A stretch of 64,000 nucleotides of DNA from Enterovibrio paralichthyis (GTDB lineage Bacteria; Pseudomonadota; Gammaproteobacteria; Enterobacterales; Vibrionaceae). Both the position numbers and the translations under genes were made by a program. This document shows positions 10,161 to 18,353 of this stretch, piece by piece (within the stretch, counting starts at the first letter, position 1; the number at the start of each line of letters is the position of its first letter). The notes under the pieces were generated by a model. The model was not told where the DNA came from, did no database searches, and saw nothing but the letters and a program-made list of their open reading frames with translations. The stretch is from assembly GCF_019209835.1 (NCBI RefSeq), contig NZ_JAHUTS010000003.1, forward strand, positions 186,001-250,000. Direction: 5' to 3'.

Positions 10161-10482
10161 TTTGTTAAACGTCTAACCAAAAGAAAACGTTGGATGTTTT
10201 GCGCTCAATCATCAAATTGTCCGAAGAAATCGAAGCGTCATTTGAGTTTCAAGCAGCACAAGCATCAGGGAATGGCCTGATAACAAGAAAATATAAATAA
10301 ATGAGTAGATTAGCTATCGGGTAAACGGACGCCTGATGCTCTTCTACGCTTAAGAAAAGGCAAGGCAGCCTTAATCGAGGTTTCAGTACCGACAATGTTA
10401 CCAGCTTCGATGTTCGATGTGGTTTTCAACCAAAGGAGTAGTTCAACGCCAAGGCGTTTGAGCAATGGCGGTAGCGTATTCA

Positions 10483-10497
10483 AAAAGTGTCTGACCC
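10483..10497 (+). repeat. Immunity-array repeat, half-copy 2
   Basis: It reads AAAAGTGTCTGACCC, matching the AGTGTCTGTCCC arm of the other copies. It creates an in-frame GTG (10487) in front of the next gene that is probably not a start codon. Confidence 0.5.
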
Positions 10498-10546
10498 GAT
10501 AGTACGCCTTGCGGCAGATATAGAAATAACAATAGTTAGGGAAATT

Positions 10547-11218
10547 ATGAAAGCTCAGCTCCAAGTACTAATTACTGAAGAAATGCAAGATGTTGAATAT
10601 CGCTGGGGTAAATGGGCTGATGAAGGTTTCGAGTTCCCTAACATTGTAGAGAATTTTATAAGGTCATGGGGTACTTCGGTAGATCATGGTGATAGCGTTA
10701 CAGACAATGAGATTATCTCAGTTGGCCTAATCTGTATTGAACGGAAGATCCCTCTTCCGCCCAAACTAAAAAAGATATTGGAGAAAGCAATAAGTCGAGA
10801 ACTATCACCAGAGAACCTGTCATGTTGGAAAAATAAAATCCAAAGAGAGGAAGCTTTAAAGTTACTTTTATTGGAGTTTGGAGGGGTATTTAAAAAGAAA
10901 GGCCTTATTAGTTTCTTATTTGATAGCCAACTTGAATACTCAAATACCAAACAAGCTAGAGAAAAACTTCTTAAGGCAGTTGAGAGGATGAATGAAAGTT
11001 CAGTTCCAATTAGCTATGAAAAAGCAGGTTTTCCTCCAATCGTGTCTACGTTGAACCGACTTTTGGCTTCTGGAGTCAGTGAAGAAGATACAAATTTATT
11101 TGTTGAATCACGCAAGCAAAGGTTGATGATTTTATCAGCATATCTTAGCTTGAATTTGAAACTGTCATCTGAGGAGTTAAAGGACTTGTTTGATGCGGTG
11201 GAGAATAGTTGGAAATAG
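10547..11218 (+). CDS. Hypothetical protein, orphan immunity-like cassette
   Basis: The product is about 223 residues, soluble and mixed-charge, with no signal peptide or transmembrane segment. I do not recognise the family. The frame can be extended upstream to a GTG at 10487, but that codon lies in a repeat half-copy. The ATG at 10547 has AGGG six bases upstream and is preferred. The gene lies in an AT-rich array behind an Rhs toxin, on the same strand, between repeat copies. This is the setting in which immunity genes from earlier toxin tips accumulate, so immunity function is an inference from position. Confidence 0.6.
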   Translation: MKAQLQVLITEEMQDVEYRWGKWADEGFEFPNIVENFIRSWGTSVDHGDSVTDNEIISVGLICIERKIPLPPKLKKILEKAISRELSPENLSCWKNKIQREEALKLLLLEFGGVFKKKGLISFLFDSQLEYSNTKQAREKLLKAVERMNESSVPISYEKAGFPPIVSTLNRLLASGVSEEDTNLFVESRKQRLMILSAYLSLNLKLSSEELKDLFDAVENSWK

Positions 11219-11288
11219 TTATTTCATCTGATTCTGGAATGTTTCGGGGGTGTACACTTCGCATTGGGACCTCAGTAGAAGGTGATCA

Positions 11289-11834
11289 GTGACCAAACTT
11301 TCAGAAAAGGAACTCGTTCTAGTTCGAGATGAGATACTAAAGAGGGCGGGTCTTCCTGCCCTCATAGACGCAGGCTTCAGACCATCTCCGTTTTCCCATG
11401 CTTGGTATGGAAGTGACAACATGGGGGGCTGCTCTTATGAGCTTTGTCGGGTTTCTGACGTTGGTTACTTAGAAATAGTCAATATCTATATCGCTTCAGG
11501 AGACAAACGTATTCAGGTTTATTTGAATATTTTTAAACCTGAACCAGCTATTGATGATGTTGGGCAACTGGATGGTATGGATGGCATAGCCTATTTGGTC
11601 CAACCAAACCTAAAAACTAGGTTGTGTATCTCGACAAGCAATGAAGGATTTTTTAAAGGAGGACAAAAGTTCCAGCTTAATACAGGTGGGATTTTTAAGA
11701 GTTTAGAGAGTGAAAAGGAGAAACTTGCAGAAAGTCTTAAATCCGAGTTCTCTGGAATCAAAAAATACATAGAGCGTTGGTTGTTAGCTAATGGTGAGCC
11801 GGCCTCTACAGATTGGAATGGAAACCAAGTCTAA
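11289..11834 (+). CDS. Hypothetical protein, orphan immunity-like cassette
   Basis: The product is 181 residues starting at GTG 11289, with AAGGTG about five bases upstream. No ATG with a better ribosome site is near. The protein is soluble, with a predicted alpha/beta middle (YLEIVNIYI, KRIQVYLNIF) and a lysine/glutamate-rich C-terminal helix. I do not recognise the family. It is separated from the previous gene by 70 bases and followed by a repeat half-copy. As with its neighbours, a role as an immunity protein is suggested only by its place in the array. Confidence 0.6.
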   Translation: MTKLSEKELVLVRDEILKRAGLPALIDAGFRPSPFSHAWYGSDNMGGCSYELCRVSDVGYLEIVNIYIASGDKRIQVYLNIFKPEPAIDDVGQLDGMDGIAYLVQPNLKTRLCISTSNEGFFKGGQKFQLNTGGIFKSLESEKEKLAESLKSEFSGIKKYIERWLLANGEPASTDWNGNQV

Positions 11835-11851
11835 AAGAATTCTTTTAATAA

Positions 11852-11875
11852 GAAGAGGAGTGTCTGTCCCCTTAT
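11852..11875 (+). repeat. Immunity-array repeat, half-copy 3
   Basis: It reads GAAGAGGAGTGTCTGTCCCC followed by TTAT. It lies 18 bases after the stop of the preceding gene. Confidence 0.55.
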
Positions 11876-11943
11876 GTTATCAATTTGAAAGCCTAGTTCA
11901 GCAAAAGGGTAAACGAAACTGAATAAAAGAAAAGGATTAAGAT

Positions 11944-12483
11944 TTGAGCCGGATGAAAAGTTACTCTGACGAAGAAGTGAAAAAGCTAGAGGAGGAAGTA
12001 GGTGGCGTGCTGAGCGATTCTTACAAACGCTTCCTTCTATCTTTTGATGGGACACTTCCCCAAAAACGATTTTTCGTAGTAGGTAATGGCGATTCGAGTC
12101 GAATACACCATTTTTTTGGATTTGAGTGTGATGATGACGGCCAACGTTACCAAAAATTTGTCGGCGAAAGATATTCTGTGGAGACTCTGAAGTTACTACC
12201 AATTGCAGACGATCCGTTCGGAAATTATATTTGTTTAGATATATCAGCGAGCAAGGATGGAAACGGAGCGATTTTCTTTGTGGAACATGAATCTCTTAAT
12301 GCAGAATATATTAATAAAATACACCTGAGCGGGGACTTTGACAGTTTCATTGATGCGCTAATGTCGTCAGATGAAAATGATGAGTATATAAAGAGTGCTG
12401 CCCCTGAAACATGGGGTGATTTCGATACACAGTTAGAAGAAATGAAACGTTTACGCCAGTTGGAAATAAGTGAAAAGAAATAA
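11944..12483 (+). CDS. SMI1/KNR4 (SUKH) family immunity protein
   Basis: The product is 179 residues. The N-terminal helix with E.GG.LSDSYKRFLLSFDG and the later LLPIADDPFGNYICLDIS ... G.IFFVEHE are the classic SUKH/SMI1-KNR4 pattern. This superfamily is repeatedly used as immunity protein against polymorphic toxins with nuclease or other activities. The start is taken as TTG 11944, because AAGGA at 11932-11936 is correctly spaced for it and too far from the ATG at 11953. The gene sits in the orphan immunity array behind the Rhs gene. The toxin it neutralises is not in this window. Confidence 0.85.
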   Translation: MSRMKSYSDEEVKKLEEEVGGVLSDSYKRFLLSFDGTLPQKRFFVVGNGDSSRIHHFFGFECDDDGQRYQKFVGERYSVETLKLLPIADDPFGNYICLDISASKDGNGAIFFVEHESLNAEYINKIHLSGDFDSFIDALMSSDENDEYIKSAAPETWGDFDTQLEEMKRLRQLEISEKK

Positions 12484-12502
12484 CGAAAATAATAGGGATT
12501 TT

Positions 12503-12520
12503 AAAGTGTATGTCCCCTTA
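12503..12520 (+). repeat. Immunity-array repeat, half-copy 4
   Basis: It reads AAAGTGTATGTCCCCTTA and is preceded by AGGGA. It supplies an ATG (12510) at the front of the next reading frame. Confidence 0.5.
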
Positions 12521-12566
12521 TATTTATCATTCATTTTCTATGGTCATGTTCTCCCAGCGCATACTG

Positions 12567-12944
12567 ATGAGTATCAAAATGACAGTAGATAAAAGTGTAT
12601 TGATTGATGAAATTTGTGATGCCGTATTGGTTCACCGAGAGTACACCCGTAGGCTTACCACCCTGTTGAATCAAGAGGATAGTGAACTAAAGAGTTTAGC
12701 TGCATTACCCATAGATAAGTTTGAATCTATTTACTCGACTCGGTTTCATATTCAAAGAGATGTGATGAAAAACAGTGACATTTCTTACTTAGATGCATTT
12801 CGCACAATTCTCGAACAAGCATTGGCAGTAAAGGACACTGTTAAAGAAGTGAATGTTTTACAGGTTAAAGATAAAGAAGGGGTAGGATTTTTTATTTTTG
12901 TTTCCGATTCTAATTTGATGCTGGGTGTTCTGCCTACTTTGTAG
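12567..12944 (+). CDS. Hypothetical protein, orphan immunity-like cassette
   Basis: The frame is open from an ATG at 12510, but that codon lies inside a repeat half-copy and has no ribosome site. Start candidates are ATG 12567 and ATG 12579 (peptide MTVDKSVLIDEI). None has a strong Shine-Dalgarno, so the start is uncertain. The product is about 120-126 residues, soluble, mostly helical, with a C-terminal beta hairpin (VGFFIFVSDSNLMLGVL). I recognise no family. It is the last gene of the array and is followed by a full repeat copy. Confidence 0.5.
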   Translation: MSIKMTVDKSVLIDEICDAVLVHREYTRRLTTLLNQEDSELKSLAALPIDKFESIYSTRFHIQRDVMKNSDISYLDAFRTILEQALAVKDTVKEVNVLQVKDKEGVGFFIFVSDSNLMLGVLPTL

Positions 12945-12963
12945 ATGACTGCAAAAAATAACA

Positions 12964-13000
12964 GGGACAGACGTTCTAAGAAGAAGAGTGTCTTTTCCCT
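12964..13000. repeat. Immunity-array repeat, copy 5
   Basis: It starts GGGACAGACGTTCT and ends AGAGTGTCTTTTCCCT, matching copy 1 with few changes. The outer GGGA/TCCC ends are complementary. It closes the array before the convergent dnaE2 gene. Confidence 0.6.
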
Positions 13001-13023
13001 TTGCTAAGGTCCACATGACTTCT

Positions 13024-16000
13024 TCAATGAAAATCCCGCGAATGGACAAGTAGCTGATCCAGAGTATGGGTCATATCTATCAAACGTCCTGCAATGATAT
13101 GCACCACATCGCCATCCCGCTCCAAAATCCCTTTCACTTTTAAAATCTTGGCTGAGACAAACGGCGTGTTTTGCGCCCGTGCGGTTGCCAGCCAGACGAC
13201 TACGTTGATGTTTCCTGTCTGATCTTCCAAGGTGACAAAGGTTACGCCACTGGCGGTGCCGGGGCGTTGACGGCCGGTAACAACACCGACGACAGTGACC
13301 GCAGTGCCAGTTTTGATGGTGTTCAGTTCGTTTGCCAAACGATGGCGTCCCAGGCTGCCTGTTTCATCTAACAAGGCAATGGGATGCTTTCCGAGTGTGA
13401 TACCGGTCGCGGCATAATCCTCAATCAAATCTTCTACCGCAGAGGGGGCGGAAATCGCTTTGGCGTCTGAACTCTCCGGCAGGCTCTGGGCAAACAACGG
13501 CAGGCTATGACTGTCGTCCATCATTTGCCAGCGGGCAGCGAAACGGTTGTCTGCCAGCACCTTTGTCGCATTGGCACTGGCGAGCGCTTCCATGTCGCCG
13601 CGGCTCAGTCCGCATTGGCGCAGGGTATTGAGATGGGAAAAACCTTCCCGTGGACGGCGCGATAGCATCAGCTTTGCTCCCTGCTCTGACAGGCCTTTTA
13701 CCAGACGCAATCCCAGTTGCAATGCTGGCTTTCCGCTGAGCACAATCTGGCGGTGATCCCAATCGCTGTGGTTGACGCAGATGGGCAGAATGCGCACACC
13801 GTGGCGGGATGCATCTTGCAGCAACTGGGATGGGCTGTAAAACCCCATCGGCTGGCTGTTGAGCAGGGCGCAGTAAAACGCGACCGGATAGTAATGCTTG
13901 AGCCATGCAGAGGTGTAAGCCAGTACTGCAAACGATGCACTGTGGGATTCTGGAAACCCGTATTCGCCAAAGCCCTGGATCTGGCGGAAAATCTGCTCTG
14001 CAAAGGCAATGTCATAGCCGCGCTCTTGCATGCCGTTGATGAGTTTTTCCCGAAACGGTGCCAGTTTACCGTTGCGTTTCCAGGCTGCCATGGCGCGGCG
14101 GAGTTGATCGGCTTCCCCACCGGTAAAACCGGCAGCCACCATAGCCAGCTGGATCACCTGTTCCTGAAATATCGGTACGCCCAGGGTGCGTGAAAGCACA
14201 GATTCTACCTCCTTTGATGGATAGGATACCTGCTCTTCCCCCCAACGGCGTTTGAGGTACGGGTGCACCATATCTCCCTGAATGGGGCCAGGGCGCACAA
14301 TGGCAATCTGGATCACCAGATCGTAATAACTCGCCGGACGCAGGCGTGGCAACATGCTCATCTGGGCGCGGGATTCCACCTGAAATACACCGACAGAGTC
14401 GCCTTTCTGAAGTTGACCATAGATAACCGGATCGTCACCCATGGCGGTGATGTCCGCAATCGACAGCGGGCGCTGGTGCTGTTCGCGGATAATGGCAAAC
14501 GCCTTGCGTATTGCGCTCAGCATGCCAAGGGCGAGGATGTCGACTTTAAGCAAACCGAGAGATTCCAGATCGTCTTTATCCCATTGGATCACGCTGCGCT
14601 CTGCCATGGCGGCATTTTCCACCGGCACCAGTTCGTAAAGTGGCCCTGCGGAAATAATGAATCCACCCACATGCTGGCTGAGGTGGCGTGGAAAGCCTCG
14701 GATTTCCTCTACCAACTCCAGTAACCAACGCCCGAGGTGGGAGTCGATATCCAGCCCGAGCGCTTTCAGTTGTTCGCCTTTATCCAGCCCTTTATCGCGG
14801 TGATTGAGGTTTTTGATGTAGAAATCGAGCTGGGATTCCTTGATGCCAAGCGCCTTACCGACGTCACGGAACGCGCTTTTAAAGCGGTAGGTGATAACGG
14901 TAGCGGCAATCGCTGCACGTTGGCGGCCATATTTTTGGTAAATGTATCGGAACACTTCTTCGCGCCGTTCGTGCTCGAAGTCCACATCAATATCCGGCGG
15001 CTCATCCCGCTCTTTGGAGATAAAGCGCTCGAACAGCACATTGATTTTTTCCGGATTGACGGCGGTGATCTCAAGGCAATAACAGACAACGGAGTTCGCC
15101 GCTGAGCCTCGCCCCTGATAGAGAATCCCCTGCGATTTGGCGAACTGCACGATGTCATAGATGGTGAGGAAAAAGTATTCGTATTTTTGCTCAGCGATCA
15201 GTACCAACTCTTTTTCAATGGTGGCACGGATAGAAGGCTGAATGCCGTCAGGGAAACGCCGTTTGATGCCTTCTTCTACCAAGTGGCGAAGATAACCGCT
15301 GGCGGTGAAACCGTCCGGTACCAACTCTGCGGGGTATTCGTAACGCAACTCACTCAGGCAAAACGTGCAGCGTTCGGCAATGCGTTGGGTCTCTGCCAGC
15401 CACTCAGCAGGGTAGAGCTTTTCCAGTTTATCGAGCGGTTTTAAGGTCTGCTCGCCGTTGCGTGGCAGCTCAAGCCCACATTCTTGCAGTGGTTTGCCGA
15501 GCCGGATAGCGGTGACTACATCCAGCAAGGGCTGGCGCCGGGTGTGGTGCATCAGCACATCATTGCTGCACACCACGGGAAGGTTGTGGATTTCTGCCAG
15601 GGTGTCGATATGTTCAAGATAGGCAGCCTCGTTGGGTAGCAGCAGGCGTTCTGCGGTTATCCAGAGCCGCCCTTCAAAGGTGGATTTGAGCCAGTGGGGG
15701 AAAGCGTCATTCACCGGTTTATCACTTTGTGGGAGTGACGGCAGCCAGAGGCAAAGGCAACGGGAGATATGGCTGAAATCATCGCTGAATACCTGATAGT
15801 GGCCTTTTTCGCTGCGCATTCTGGCTTGGGTAATCAGCCGTGACAACTCGCCATAGGCAGCGCGATCCGGACACAAGAGCACCAGCTTTTCACCTTGAAA
15901 GGTAATTTCTGAGCCAATGATCAGCTTCAGGCCAAGCTGTTGGTCGCGGTTTGCAGTGTACGCGCGCACGACGCCTGCTAATGAGCACTCATCGGTAATG

Positions 16001-16125
16001 GCAAGCGCCTGATATCCCAGGGAGGCGGCGCGTACGACCAGCTCTTCCGGGTGGGAAGCGCCGGTCAAGAAACTGTAATTGGTTTTGCAGTGCAGTTCGG
16101 CAAACCAAAGGGAAGAGGTTGTCAT
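13024..16125 (-). CDS. dnaE2: Error-prone DNA polymerase DnaE2 (ImuC)
   Basis: The product is 1033 residues, normal length for the DnaE2 branch of C-family polymerases, which performs translesion synthesis with ImuB after SOS induction. It has an N-terminal PHP domain (ELHCKTNYSFLTGAS, then AITDECSL). The palm carries PDIDVDFEHERRE, with the acidic residues of the active site. Also present are the GFGEYGFPESHSASFA segment typical of DnaE polymerases and a C-terminal OB fold (VVGVVTGRQRP ... VTFVTLEDQTGNINVVVW). It is the last gene of imuA-imuB-dnaE2, starting 17 bases after the imuB stop. It converges on the immunity array with only the terminal repeat between. Confidence 0.97.
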   Translation of the reverse strand: MTTSSLWFAELHCKTNYSFLTGASHPEELVVRAASLGYQALAITDECSLAGVVRAYTANRDQQLGLKLIIGSEITFQGEKLVLLCPDRAAYGELSRLITQARMRSEKGHYQVFSDDFSHISRCLCLWLPSLPQSDKPVNDAFPHWLKSTFEGRLWITAERLLLPNEAAYLEHIDTLAEIHNLPVVCSNDVLMHHTRRQPLLDVVTAIRLGKPLQECGLELPRNGEQTLKPLDKLEKLYPAEWLAETQRIAERCTFCLSELRYEYPAELVPDGFTASGYLRHLVEEGIKRRFPDGIQPSIRATIEKELVLIAEQKYEYFFLTIYDIVQFAKSQGILYQGRGSAANSVVCYCLEITAVNPEKINVLFERFISKERDEPPDIDVDFEHERREEVFRYIYQKYGRQRAAIAATVITYRFKSAFRDVGKALGIKESQLDFYIKNLNHRDKGLDKGEQLKALGLDIDSHLGRWLLELVEEIRGFPRHLSQHVGGFIISAGPLYELVPVENAAMAERSVIQWDKDDLESLGLLKVDILALGMLSAIRKAFAIIREQHQRPLSIADITAMGDDPVIYGQLQKGDSVGVFQVESRAQMSMLPRLRPASYYDLVIQIAIVRPGPIQGDMVHPYLKRRWGEEQVSYPSKEVESVLSRTLGVPIFQEQVIQLAMVAAGFTGGEADQLRRAMAAWKRNGKLAPFREKLINGMQERGYDIAFAEQIFRQIQGFGEYGFPESHSASFAVLAYTSAWLKHYYPVAFYCALLNSQPMGFYSPSQLLQDASRHGVRILPICVNHSDWDHRQIVLSGKPALQLGLRLVKGLSEQGAKLMLSRRPREGFSHLNTLRQCGLSRGDMEALASANATKVLADNRFAARWQMMDDSHSLPLFAQSLPESSDAKAISAPSAVEDLIEDYAATGITLGKHPIALLDETGSLGRHRLANELNTIKTGTAVTVVGVVTGRQRPGTASGVTFVTLEDQTGNINVVVWLATARAQNTPFVSAKILKVKGILERDGDVVHIIAGRLIDMTHTLDQLLVHSRDFH

Positions 16126-16142
16126 GGTCTGTTCCCCCTAAA

Positions 16143-17549
16143 TCAACAAAACAGGCCGTGTTCGAACCATTCGCCGGTGGCGGTACGGAACACCCAGCAG
16201 AGTTGGCCCCGTTTGTTGCGGGCGACAAAGTAGTCACGCTGGACGGGGGATTTATCCCACCAGCCACCGCTGATACGCTCCGGCGGGGTCAGCAACTCCG
16301 GCCGGAAAAACAGCGGGCGCGGCGCAGTATGCAAAACCGCAGGGCGCGCGGGCAGATGCGTCGGGAGCGTTTGCTGACAAGGTTCAAACGGCAACTGGCG
16401 ACGAAAGGCACGCTCCGGCCTGTGATCATTTTGCAGCGTCAGGCTGTATACCCCTTCTTTTCCCGCTTTGGCCTGCATCAGGCTGACCAGCTCCTCCGGG
16501 GTTAACTGCCCCCGCTTTCCTGCGAACAAATCCTGCGTTGGCGACTGACGGGGCAGCAGGATGTTGGCGTCAAGGCGAAGGTGGGTGACCGGGGCATCCA
16601 GTTTGAGTTTTTCAAGATGCAATTGCAGCAGCGACATCCAGCGGCTGGCGGCAGATTCCGGAGCCGCAGCGCTGATTTCCAACACCTTGTCTTCCTGCTC
16701 GCGCTGGGTCAGTACGACCACAATGCTGGGGGTGACCGCTTCGCGAACATGCAGAAACTTTTCCATTTCCTTGAGCATACGCTGCAGCGGGAAACAGAGG
16801 GTCTGGCTGTTGGCGATCTCATGCATTAACTCCAGCGACTGATGAAAATGCTCTGGGGGTCTGAAGCTGGTTTGTTGCGCGGTAATGCTTTCGGTCAGCC
16901 CGCGCAGGTGCGCTGTCAGTGGCTTGCCGAAACGCTGGCCGAGCGAATCTAGCGGCAGCGAAAATAACTGACTGGCCTGACGGATCCCCATGCGTTCCAG
17001 TTGCAAAACCTGCTTTGGCGTTAATCCCAGCCCGTGAACGCCTAATGCCGAAAGCGCTTCTTTTGTGGTTTCCGCGGTCAGGAAACCGCGATCGGCACCG
17101 GCGCGTGCAAGTTGCCTGGCGGCTTCCGGAAATGGGCTCAACGCAAAATGGTAATCGACAGACTCCGCCGCCAATACGGGCAACAGGTGATGCCAGTAGT
17201 TATCGAGAGAGCCATAAAGTTTGAGCATAGGGCTGACTTTGATCAGCAGGCCATCAGGCGGGTAGGGGAAAATATCGGCACTGACCTGATACAGAAGCGT
17301 CGCCAGTTGATGCAGACGTGCTGTTTCGGCCTGTTCGTCATAATCTGCCACCTGAAGCCCATGACACAAAGCACTGGCGGTGCCGAGATCATTACCTGTC
17401 TGAATACCAAATTCCCGAGCTTGCGTATTGGCCTGACAGACCTGGCCGGAGGCGTGGGAAAGTACCACCAGCGGCGTTTTCACCGCATTATCGCGGACGA
17501 GTGTATCCAGCAGCAGCGCCGGAAAATGAAGATAGAGCCACAGCATCAT
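16143..17549 (-). CDS. imuB: ImuB, inactive Y-family polymerase-like mutasome subunit
   Basis: The product is 468 residues with the Y-family polymerase fold but without its catalytic acids. The N-terminus reads LWLYLHFPALLLD and the second motif is LLIKVSPMLKLYG, where active enzymes have Asp/Glu. ImuB bridges the beta clamp and DnaE2. The middle (LGLTPKQVLQLERMGIRQASQLFSLPLDSLGQRFG) is the helix-hairpin-helix/little-finger region, and the C-terminus is Arg/Pro-rich as usual. Its start overlaps the imuA stop by four bases, so the two are translationally coupled. Confidence 0.95.
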   Translation of the reverse strand: MMLWLYLHFPALLLDTLVRDNAVKTPLVVLSHASGQVCQANTQAREFGIQTGNDLGTASALCHGLQVADYDEQAETARLHQLATLLYQVSADIFPYPPDGLLIKVSPMLKLYGSLDNYWHHLLPVLAAESVDYHFALSPFPEAARQLARAGADRGFLTAETTKEALSALGVHGLGLTPKQVLQLERMGIRQASQLFSLPLDSLGQRFGKPLTAHLRGLTESITAQQTSFRPPEHFHQSLELMHEIANSQTLCFPLQRMLKEMEKFLHVREAVTPSIVVVLTQREQEDKVLEISAAAPESAASRWMSLLQLHLEKLKLDAPVTHLRLDANILLPRQSPTQDLFAGKRGQLTPEELVSLMQAKAGKEGVYSLTLQNDHRPERAFRRQLPFEPCQQTLPTHLPARPAVLHTAPRPLFFRPELLTPPERISGGWWDKSPVQRDYFVARNKRGQLCWVFRTATGEWFEHGLFC

Positions 17550-18271
17550 CGGAACAGTGGCACCACATTCGAAGGTGTTAAGTCTGGCCGCGCTGGATCA
17601 GAAGATGCTGCGGCGAGGTGTGCAATATCACTGCCACTGACTCTGCTTTTGAGGGTAAACGCAGGTGCCACGGAAGCCAAAGGCACGGTAAAGGGCAACA
17701 CAGGCAATCCGCGACGCTTGACTACATTCACAGCAATGCCTTCGTCGGTTGGGGTCAGCGATAAACGACAACTTACAGGCAGTCCCTGTACGCTTTTTTG
17801 ATGGGTCAGCATAAACAGCAGGCAGTCGTTTTCAGTGGCGGCGAGTTGAAGCCTTCTGGCCTGGGTGACTGACAGGGCATCTCCCCACAACACGGCGGTG
17901 CGGCAACAGCCGCTTTTCATGGCCTGTTCAACACACCAGAGGCTTGAGGAAGCCGGGGTATCCAGCACGATCACCTTTTCCAGATCCAGCCCGGCCTGAC
18001 ACAGTGCCAATGGGTTTAGATCTCCCGGCGGTGCGGCAAAGACGGTGAGCTCACTCTCTTTCAGCCCGCGGGCAACGGCAGGCAGGATAAGGCGCAATTC
18101 GCCAATGCCGAAACAAGGCAATTGCAGCTCGACCACGCCGGATTCCGGCCAGCCACCGTCGAGTTTTTCGTCCAGCACAGCGTGTCCGCTGGGGCGGCTA
18201 TGAGTGCGGGGCTGGTAGAGACGGTTGGCCGTCCAGATCCCGGAATGTAGAGCGAGCAGGTTATCTAGCAT
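17546..18271 (-). CDS. imuA: ImuA, RecA/SulA-like mutasome protein
   Basis: The product is 241 residues, in the usual range for ImuA. It shows the ImuA opening (HSGIWTANRL ... VLDEKLDGGWPESGVVEL), a degenerate RecA-like core, then KSRVSG near the C-terminus. ImuA supports ImuB-DnaE2 mutagenesis. The first gene of the operon starts 9 bases downstream of a full LexA operator, so the operon should be SOS induced. Confidence 0.93.
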   Translation of the reverse strand: MLDNLLALHSGIWTANRLYQPRTHSRPSGHAVLDEKLDGGWPESGVVELQLPCFGIGELRLILPAVARGLKESELTVFAAPPGDLNPLALCQAGLDLEKVIVLDTPASSSLWCVEQAMKSGCCRTAVLWGDALSVTQARRLQLAATENDCLLFMLTHQKSVQGLPVSCRLSLTPTDEGIAVNVVKRRGLPVLPFTVPLASVAPAFTLKSRVSGSDIAHLAAASSDPARPDLTPSNVVPLFR

Positions 18272-18280
18272 AAGAAATAA

Positions 18281-18300
18281 TACTGTATAAATGTACAGTA
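18281..18300 (-). promoter_or_regulatory. LexA operator (SOS box) of imuA-imuB-dnaE2
   Basis: The 20 bases TACTGTATAAATGTACAGTA have perfect TACTGT/ACAGTA ends with the 8-base spacing of the gammaproteobacterial LexA box. They lie 9 bases upstream of the imuA ATG. Confidence 0.93.
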
Positions 18301-18353
18301 TTATTTTAGGGGGAGATCGGGGTCAGGGCAAGTGGGTTTACGCTAATCGTTGC

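Larger units (their letters stand above)
10113..10546. other. Gene-poor stretch with a repeat and possible gene remnants
   Basis: It holds the first full copy of the immunity-array repeat (10123-10160). Next comes a short frame, 10165-10300 on the plus strand, ending in an acidic helix-like peptide that could be the tail of a decayed gene. A stretch at 10310-10486 is open on both strands. I recognise no complete gene. A further repeat half-copy lies at 10483-10497. Confidence 0.4.

Noticed and set aside
10160..10180. Integron attC-like core (GTTAAAC next to TCTAAC)
   Set aside because: Core sites are adjacent without the spaced L/R arms of an attC, and no integrase or further attC copies were found.
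10310..10564. Minus-strand 84-codon frame in the immunity array
   Set aside because: Overlaps the preferred start of the plus-strand gene. The region is open on both strands and no family is recognised. Kept only as possible remnant.
13001..13023. Terminator between the immunity array and dnaE2
   Set aside because: Only the array repeat with weak stem is present. No GC stem plus T-run on either strand.
17112..17801. 229-codon plus-strand frame across imuB/imuA
   Set aside because: Antisense to two well-supported overlapping genes. No ribosome site or homology.
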